Origin: Lathyrus oleraceus
Taxonomy: Eukaryota > Streptophyta > Magnoliopsida > Fabales > Fabaceae
Assembly (NCBI RefSeq): GCF_024323335.1
Contig: NC_066579.1
Span: forward strand, 253,945,575 to 254,009,574
Length of the DNA stretch: 64,000 bases
Direction of reading: 5' to 3'
Part shown: positions 57,541 to 64,000 of the stretch, piece by piece
How positions within the stretch are numbered: position 1 is the stretch's first letter
How the letters are laid out: each line of letters opens with the position of its first letter
The notes under the pieces: model-generated
What the model was told of the DNA's origin: nothing
What the model saw: the letters and a program-made list of their open reading frames with translations, nothing else
The model's database searches: none
Program-made: the position numbers and the translations under genes

Positions 57541-59641
57541 TGTGATACGGTGAACTGACTTTGTGTTTTTGCTTTGAAAAGCTATGTTGCGGATAGCAAG
57601 AGTCGCCACCGACTTTTCTTTTATCCAATAAGGAAAGGCAGAAAAGAACAGGAAAGACCTTGATTAGATTTTGAGTTCGGGAGGTACATTATACAAAGAG
57701 AAGGTGTTAGCACCCTTTGTATCCATGGTTATCCATGGGCTCTTAATTGCTTAACTCACTTATGTTTTCCTTGTTTGAGAAAGTGTTTGAGAAATGTGGT
57801 GTGTTTAGAAAATATTTTGAAAGGAGAGTTTAACTTTGTAATGATTCTTCTACGAATGTATACAAAGTGTTTATCTCGTTTGATTTTGAAAGATGTTTAG
57901 AAAAATATAACTCGGCGATGATTCTGGTACGAATGTATACCAAGTGGTGATTTTCTAAAAGATGTTTTGAAAAGTGTGAGGTGTGAAAAGTATTTTAAGC
58001 TGTGAGCAAGCATTTAAGAGTTATACCTAACCAAGGTCTTTATAGGTATTTCCTATCCTTAGGAGGGTAAAACTGTCCTTACTATTGAGAAGTAAGTAGT
58101 CTTATCCTTTGGATGTAAAGGGACATCGTGGGGTCGTTGATTGGTCATTGAAGGCAACATTTGTAAGGATACCTTAGCATTCGAAGGGACGATCATCATT
58201 TAATCGTAGGCTACAACGAAGGGTCATCGAGGGACAAAGTCATATATTCGAAGGCAACGTTCGGGGGACAAGGTTTATCTCGTAGGGACATTGACCTTTT
58301 GATCAAAGGGACTATGACTTATCTGTTTAGGGATGATGATGATTTAATCGAAAGGGTCTTTGCTAAGGGTATTCCCACATTCGCGGGACATGACCGTAAT
58401 ATCGTAAGGCAATAAAAAGAGGGATAAGATCACGTATTCGAAGGCAATGTAATTAGCCAAGTAATCAAAATAAATCTCCCCAATGGTATCCCACAAATAA
58501 AGTGGAATACCGAGCTATCTCTTCAAGAATCATGGGAGCCCTTACAAAAACTCAGCAAACATGTTAGAATAACGGGATGGGGTGCAATCAAGAGTTGCAC
58601 CGAACAAAAGAATCATAGCAATAATAGTGTCAGGCAAACAACGTGTAAACCAAATAGAAAACATGTCGAACAAATACAAGACATATTAGAATGCAAACAG
58701 AAAAAAAACAACTACTGTCATGTTCGCTACTGCCTCGCCTAGCGAGGGCCTAGCGAACCCTCGCTACAGGTTCGCTTAGCGAGGTGCTAGCGAACGGCTG
58801 CGGGTTCTGGGTTCTTCTTTGATACTGGTGCGATTTCGGAAACCCCAAACCCTATGGCATCCATTACAGAATTTACGTGATCGAATATTCAAAGTATTGT
58901 TTTACACATTTATGCACATATAAACCCACATGCAAAACCTAACGATATTCACCTTTCCAAATTCAACCTAATGCCTCACACGTTTAGAAATTTCAAATTG
59001 GGAGCATAAAGTAGTGGAAATAGGGAAAACCTGATTGGAGGGATCGGATGAAATTGAATTTGCACCGTTGGGTTTGCAGGGCAATCTTAGGGTTTATGCC
59101 TGATAGGGTTGGTGGAGGTAACCTTTGTGCAGATGAGTTCTCTGAATTAGCTTCTAGGGTTTTCTCCCTTGTTTTTCTGATCTCCCGTTGTCCCCCTTTT
59201 TCAAATGAAGTTCTGGAATTTATAGCTGATTTTTTGTGTCTTGGTGGGCTCAGACTGAAGGCAATTCAGGCCCAGAATTTTTGTATATCCGCCAGCTTCG
59301 CTAGGCGAGTAAGCTAGCGAAGGGTTCGCTAGGCGAACACTCAGCGAGTGTTCCAGCGAATGCTCCCAGACTTGGATGAAAGCGTAGCTAGTACTTACTC
59401 GCTAGGCGAGAAGCTAGCGAGCAGGTAGCGAGCATTCCAGTAGCAAAATCAACAAGGTTCGCTGGAGCGAAGGAGAAAGCGTGGGCTTCTCCTAGCGAAG
59501 GCTTCGCTCGCCTAGCGAGCATGACAGTTCAGGTCATCTTCTGGATTTGGTAGCCTGTGCGCTGGATCTTTATTCCTTTGAAAAATGAATAGACCTCTGT
59601 TGAAAGTATAAAAATTAACAGGAAAATTTTGGGGTATGACA
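57541..59641 (-). repeat. Element E 5' LTR
   Basis: 2101 bp, TGTCATACCCC...ATCACA on the minus strand. Minus-strand TATA at 59217-59224 (TATAAATT). Two clusters of CTCGCTAGGCGAG-type palindromes lie at 59289-59521 and 58728-58800. The CCTTCGG/CGAAGG-rich segment (58090-58450) is shared with LTRs A and B. Confidence 0.9.
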
Positions 59642-61301
59642 ACCACTACTTCAGATTAGGGTTTAGAAGCTTATGAATGTTGGGTTTAAAGTGGCTAATG
59701 GGCTTGCACATGTTTGGTTTGGTTCATGAGCAAAATGCAATGCAAAAAAGTGAGGTGTATTAGAAGATCTCTTGTTTTTGCAAAGGTTAAGTGAGTGAAA
59801 CAAAAGTACATGGCCAAATGGGGTAAAGAAAGAGGGTTGGTCGATTTTGCAGCTTTATTGGTTGTCTTGGTCTGGCAAAGAAACAATCCAACAGGGTGAC
59901 TTTGAGACTTTGTATCTTGATGAGTACATGACCAAATGGCAAGGCAATGCAAACAGTAGGAAGAGTGCATGGAGCTTAACATCTTTTATGTTGAACAGAA
60001 ATTGAAATGATGAGTGGAAAGAGGTGAAAAATGGCCATGAAATCGTGTCTCATCATCTGCAAAATGGCTGGGCCAGTTTGGCCTAAATGCTGCCTAAAAA
60101 TTCAGTTCATGATGCCAACTTTAGATGAGTGCATCTCTCAAACCAATGATACAAATGGTATGATTACAAAAGGATGTGAAAGAGTACATGATAAGGTATA
60201 ATTGTCATGAAGAAAGTATTTTCAAAAGATGCCTTGAAGTGCAAGAAATCTGGCCAAGAAGTCTTGACAAATTTTGCAGATTTTGGACTTAGAATATTTT
60301 CTAAGTGTTCTAAAATAATGTCTCACTTTGACCAAGCATAACTTTCTCAATATTGATCCAAATGGAGCAAACTTTATATCTCTAGAAAGCTTGGAACAAG
60401 AGGAACAACTTTCATGTTGAAGAAGTTTTCAAATGGAGCTTGAATCGTGATGGAAGATGGGCTTAAAGTGGGTGGAACAATCATAAAAACTTGCCCTAAA
60501 TGGAAAGTCAACTATTTCCAAATTTAGTAACTTTTCCAACTCCTGATTAAATGATGAATCCATGATCCAACCTTGATCAAATTTCACATGTAGGCTCCCT
60601 TAGGCATGAATTTTGAGATTCTACTTTCAAAATGTCAAGAGTTGACTTTTCTGGCCCCACAGTTGACTTTTCCCAAACTGTTTGATTCCCGATTCCATTG
60701 ATCAATTGAAGCACCTCTGGCTCAAATAAAGAGCTGATTTTTTGTATGTAGACCATTGTGGACATATGGAGGGCCATAGAAAAGAGTTTCACCCAAGGAA
60801 TCAGAAATAGACTGATTTTATTCCAAACCCTAGTTTTAGGGCAAAATGGTCAAGAACTGATTGCATTGATTGCCAATGGATCTTTCTGAGATAAATGTGA
60901 GTCTTCCTAGACCAAGATGCCTCTCCAATCATGACATGGATAAGCTCCTTCACTTCCAACCAAACATTGCCTGTTGCAAGTAGCCATGAAACCCTAGTTT
61001 CCTGATTAAATCCAGATGCACACTCTGAGATCTCTAAATCTTCCACCGATGAACTGTAGACCACAATGAGATACCTGGACCACCTTGAGACCCTTGAGAC
61101 TTGTATACTTGGAGAATGAAGTCCAATTCTCAATCTTTCCTTGTGTGGGCTCCTTTTGTTAAGGAGTGATCAATCAAACCATGATTTCTCAAGTCACTGA
61201 TGCAGTATGCAATGAGTATGACCTAGTATGATGCTAATGCAATGTGAAACATAATCCCATGCTTCTAGAAAAAGTGAAAGGGTAAATTTTGGGGTATTAC
61301 A
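59642..61301 (-). repeat. Element F 3' LTR, partial
   Basis: Minus-strand start TGTAATACCCCAAAATTTACCC at 61301, preceded by a polypurine tract. Element E begins at 59642 without a recognisable LTR end for F, so the rest is lost. AT-rich; open frames at 60577-61133 and 59695-59982 are not protein-like. Confidence 0.75.
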
Positions 61302-61314
61302 ACGACCCCTATTC
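61302..61314 (-). promoter_or_regulatory. Polypurine tract of element F
   Basis: Minus strand GAATAGGGGTCGT immediately before the LTR start. Confidence 0.65.
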
Positions 61315-61439
61315 AATCAACTAGAGACCCGAAAGGGAGATAGCAACGGCTTTCGCACTTTTGAGGTATCAAGGGATTGAATACAATAAAAACCCGGAAA
61401 TTTACACTGAAGTGAAGAATGAAGTAATAATGCCTGTCA

Positions 61440-62235
61440 GAATCGGAAAAGAGGCAGTTTTGATCTGAATATCAACAAAGAATCCGTCTGGTACGGTGAG
61501 AGTCGGTCTGAGCACCAAAAAAGAATGAAAGCCTGAATACCAAAATAAATGGTAACACAGGAAAAACCATGGCCTGAATGCCGCTCATCAGTATGAACAC
61601 TGGAAATGACTTCGATCTGAGCATCGGGAGATACTAGATTATCAAACATTGGTTTGAACACCGGGAAACTGGCCTGAACGCCACTTCGGTCTGAACACCG
61701 GAAACTGGCCTGAATGCCACTTCGGTCTGAATACCGGAAAACTGGCCTGAATGCCACTTCGGTCTGAATACCGGGAAATTGGCCTGAATGACACTTCGGT
61801 CTGAATATCGGGAAAACTGGCCTGAATGCCACTTCGGTCTGAATACCGGAAAATTGGCCTGAATGCCACTTCGGTCTGGATACCGGAAAACTGGCCTGAA
61901 TGCCACAAGTTGCATCGACCTGAACGTCGGAAACTTCTTCGATCTTAACATCGGAAAACTGGCCTGGATGCAACTTCGGTTTGGATACTGGAAAACTGGC
62001 CTGAATGCAACAAGTTGTGTCGACTTGAATGTCGGAAACTTCTTCGATCTGAATATCAGAAAATTGGCCTGAATGCCACTTCAGTCTGAATACCGGAAAA
62101 ACTTCATGCCTGTCAGCGTCGGCAAAAATAGGGAAAATGATACTTGAGGCGGCACGTGGGCCAACGACCCCTGCTGGGAATAATAAAGAATGAGTCATGA
62201 ATGACCTCCAATCTGAGTACTGGAAACAAACTTCT
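61440..62235 (-). repeat. Element F tail: array of short covarying hairpins with a CTGAAT loop
   Basis: About 20 short hairpins on a loose 18-19 bp spacing, pairs of which make a 36-38 bp tandem unit (CACTTCGGT at 61682, 61718, 61755, 61792, 61830, 61867). Plus-strand form: arm, CTGAAT-like hexamer, complementary arm. Arms: TTGAT/ATCAA, CAGT/ACTG, CGAT/ATCG, CGGT/ACCG, TGGC/GCCA, CGAC/GTCG. Because the unit is free of stops, three overlapping minus-strand frames stay open (up to 253 codons). I do not think they are genes. Confidence 0.82.
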
Positions 62236-63420
62236 GGCTTATCGCTTGGGATGCCGAGAATGTTTTATGCTTTACATGCATATGTTTGAATTTTCAGTGG
62301 CGTAATGCTCCATGAAAATGGAAATGCTACGCGATTTGGGTGGATGCAATGCGATATGATTCTACATGCAGGGATGTGAAATGCTAGGTTCGAGAGAATG
62401 CCAAGCCGAGGCAAGGAATTCTGCTGGGGAAATGATCGCAATCTTCTAGATCCTGGCAATGTTGTTGGAAATACACATCACAATGAACTTTGTGGGGAAA
62501 CGACCGGCCACACAGTGTTCTAGCAATAACAAAATGCCGAGACTCTGACTGGGGAGAGAATGGCACTGAAAGCATGTTGCTGAGGAAAATGAAAGTGGTT
62601 CTGGCAACCAAAATATGCGAGAGAGACGACTCAACAGGGGAAGCAAACACCGATACGGTACCGAGATTATGCTTCAAGAAAAGAGATCATGGATCTAGCG
62701 TCAAGATCATCGATCTGGCATCGAACTCTGAGGAGCAGCTGCTTTTGCTGGGAAGATACAGTCTGGCACTGTCAGCTCCGCTGGGGATATACAGTCTGGC
62801 ATTGTCAACTCTACTGGGGAGTGTATAGTCTGAAACAACTGCTTGGGGGAGTACAGTAGTGAGAACCTGCCGAGGATTGAAGAATCCAATGCTCGGACCA
62901 GCTCTGGAGGGATAAGATACAAGGTACCAACTGTTGAAGCAAAACAATCACGATCGTCTGCTGGGAACCCCAAGGAAATGCCCCGAGTGTACCTGTTCTG
63001 AATACACAATCCAAAGCACTTAAAATTTACAGCAATTTTAAATGTTTATTAAGCATGTACCTGTAAAGCTCTTATGTTTCATGATGCAATGTTTATCAAA
63101 AATTCGAACGTCATTTTTGCAAACAAAACAGTAAAATGAAAATGGACACGGAAATATTCTGAATAACATGATTTTATTGATTGAATGGCATATGAATAGG
63201 CATTTACATCAGGAAGCAATCCCTGGAAAGAGGTAATTGCACAAAAGATAAAGACATGAGTTAATCTAATGGCAATGTGAAATGGATTTCTATCGGGTTC
63301 CAAATCTGCTATGACTCGCTCGTCTTCAAGATCCTCCAGATGATCAGCTTTCTGAAAAAGGTGATTGGACTGTTTCCTATCCTTCGAAAGTTTTCAGTTG
63401 TCGACATGAGATGAGATTCA
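62236..63420 (-). other. Element F tail, remaining non-coding part
   Basis: No gene seen. A 42-bp tandem pair with TACAGTCTGGCA and CTGGGGA words lies at about 62757-62840, and more CTGCTGGGGAA-type words at 62420-62660 resemble the tail of C. 63010-63180 is AT-rich. Confidence 0.55.
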
Positions 63421-63461
63421 GAACTATTCAGAACGCAGTCATTCGCTTAATCCCTAACTTT

Positions 63462-63655
63462 TGCCTGGATCGCCCTTTCGGGTTTTCAATCCACCGGGAT
63501 ACCCATTTTTGCCTAAGTTGCCTTTTCAGGTTTTCAACTTACCGGGTATACAATCTTTTCATTTTTAATCCCTAACTTTTGCCCGAACCTTTTTCATTTT
63601 CTTGGTTCGCCGGGATGCCCATTTTTTGCCTGGACTATTCTTTTTGTCCAGCGGG
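63462..63655 (-). ncRNA. Four-hairpin structured module after pol, element F
   Basis: Minus strand, from the pol end: CTGGAC/GTCCAG (63651-63630); CGAACC/GGTTCG with a 14-nt loop (63609-63584); TAAGTTG/CAACTTA with AAAA bulge and CCT-GAAA-AGG (63541-63514); TGGATTG/CGATCCA with AAAA bulge and CCC-GAAA-GGG (63493-63466). Order, spacing and GGCAAAA followers match A and B, while arm sequences of three of the four hairpins differ in a complementary way. Confidence 0.72.
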
Positions 63656-63661
63656 TCTATT

Positions 63662-64000
63662 TTATGCGAAGTATTTTTTAACTGCGCCTGAGTTCACATG
63701 GGAAGTGAAGTTTTCACCATCCATAGTTGCAAGCATTAAGGCTCCTCCATCAAAGATCTTGGTAACAATATATGGTCCATCATAGTTTGGAGTCCACTTG
63801 CCCCTGTGATCTGTCTGAGGAGGAAGGATCCTTTTCAACACTAAATCTCCGACTTGGATGCATCGAGGACGCACTTTCTGATCAAAGGCTCTCTTCATCC
63901 GACTCTGATACAACTGACCCTGAAAAATGGCTGCCATCCTCTTCTCTTCGATAAGACTCAACTCGTTGAACCTTGTTCGAATCCATTCAGCTTCGTCTAA
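63662..64000 (-). pseudogene. Element F integrase C-terminus, cut by the window edge
   Basis: Minus strand. The open part from 63961 reads MSLIEEKRMAAIFQGQLYQSRMKRAFDQKV, then GKWTPNYDGPYIVTKIFDGGALML (GPF-type module) and ends SGAVKKYFA at 63662. The sequence to 64000 encodes DEAEWIRTRFNELS just upstream in the same frame, so the ORF continues beyond the window. Whether the rest of pol is intact is unknown. It is the F counterpart of 37189-37527. Confidence 0.87.

Larger units (their letters stand above)
53559..59641 (-). mobile_element. Ogre-type element E (minus strand), 5' half only
   Basis: On the minus strand: 5' LTR (59641-57541), PBS, ORF1, gag without protease, and the gag-pol spacer, ending at about 53559 where LTR D takes over. 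Pol, tail and 3' LTR are missing. The LTR starts TGTCATACCCC and the internal sequence is closely related to A and B. Unlike them it keeps ORF1, so it shows what they have lost. Confidence 0.88.

Noticed and set aside
61437..62198. 253-codon minus-strand open frame with repeats of a GIQTEVAFRPVF-like motif, plus two overlapping frames
   Set aside because: The open frames come from a stop-free ~37-bp hairpin repeat read in three phases. The unit length is not a multiple of three, and it lies in the retroelement tail.

Overview
The window looks like repeat-dense nuclear DNA from a legume with a large genome, most likely tribe Fabeae (pea, vetch or lentil relatives). I see no host gene, rRNA, tRNA or CRISPR array. 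Almost every interpretable segment belongs to LTR retrotransposons. Most are Ogre-type Ty3/gypsy elements of the Tat lineage: LTRs starting TGTCATACCCC, TGTAAGACCC or TGTAATACCCC, a CGACTCTGCTGGGG primer-binding site, an extra ORF1 upstream of gag, a D-N-G protease, an additional RNase H, and long repeat-rich 3' tails. Two Ty1/copia remnants are also present. Species assignment is inference from repeat families, not from a host gene.

Layout. 1-3115: 5' part of a minus-strand copia element (broken gag-pol, PBS, 5' LTR). 3120-27510: Ogre-type element A (plus), whose 5' LTR is split by a complete nested Ogre-type element B (4980-16834, 5-bp target duplication CATTC). A resumes at 16835, its body runs to 25650 and its 3' LTR starts at 25651. 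At the same LTR position a second B-type LTR starts (27511) and breaks off at about 28260. 28261-42128: element C (minus), bounded by two near-identical 4.5-kb direct repeats, with only the integrase tail and a long 3' tail between them. 42129-43759: copia PBS plus LTR remnant (minus). 43778-44395: broken gypsy gag. 44396-48745: non-coding repeats. 48746-53558: LTR D (plus), cut off at its right end. 53559-59641: truncated element E (minus) with 5' LTR, PBS, ORF1 and gag. 59642-64000: element F (minus): part of its 3' LTR, its tail and the integrase C-terminus.

How the parts relate. A, B and E are related deletion derivatives. A and B share the same loss of the reverse-transcriptase catalytic core and of ORF1. 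B and E share the same loss of protease. Yet the two LTRs of B differ at only about six places in 2177 bp, so defective copies moved recently and presumably used enzymes supplied in trans. B retains an integrase with an intact D,D35E triad; A retains gag and protease.

The most interesting signal is non-coding. Just after the pol stop codon, elements A, B, C and F carry a run of short hairpins. The best-formed ones have a 7-8 bp outer stem, an AAAA bulge, a 3-bp inner stem and a GAAA or GCAA (GNRA) tetraloop, followed by GGCAAAAA. Stem sequences differ between copies with compensating changes on both arms. The tails beyond are also arrays of hairpins: a fixed 8-nt loop (TAACGTAC type) in A and B, a fixed 6-nt loop (CTGAAT on the plus strand) in F, and other loops in C and near 45 kb, with changing but complementary arms. 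This suggests that the tail repeats are selected, or generated, as folded RNA or DNA rather than being plain satellite repeats.
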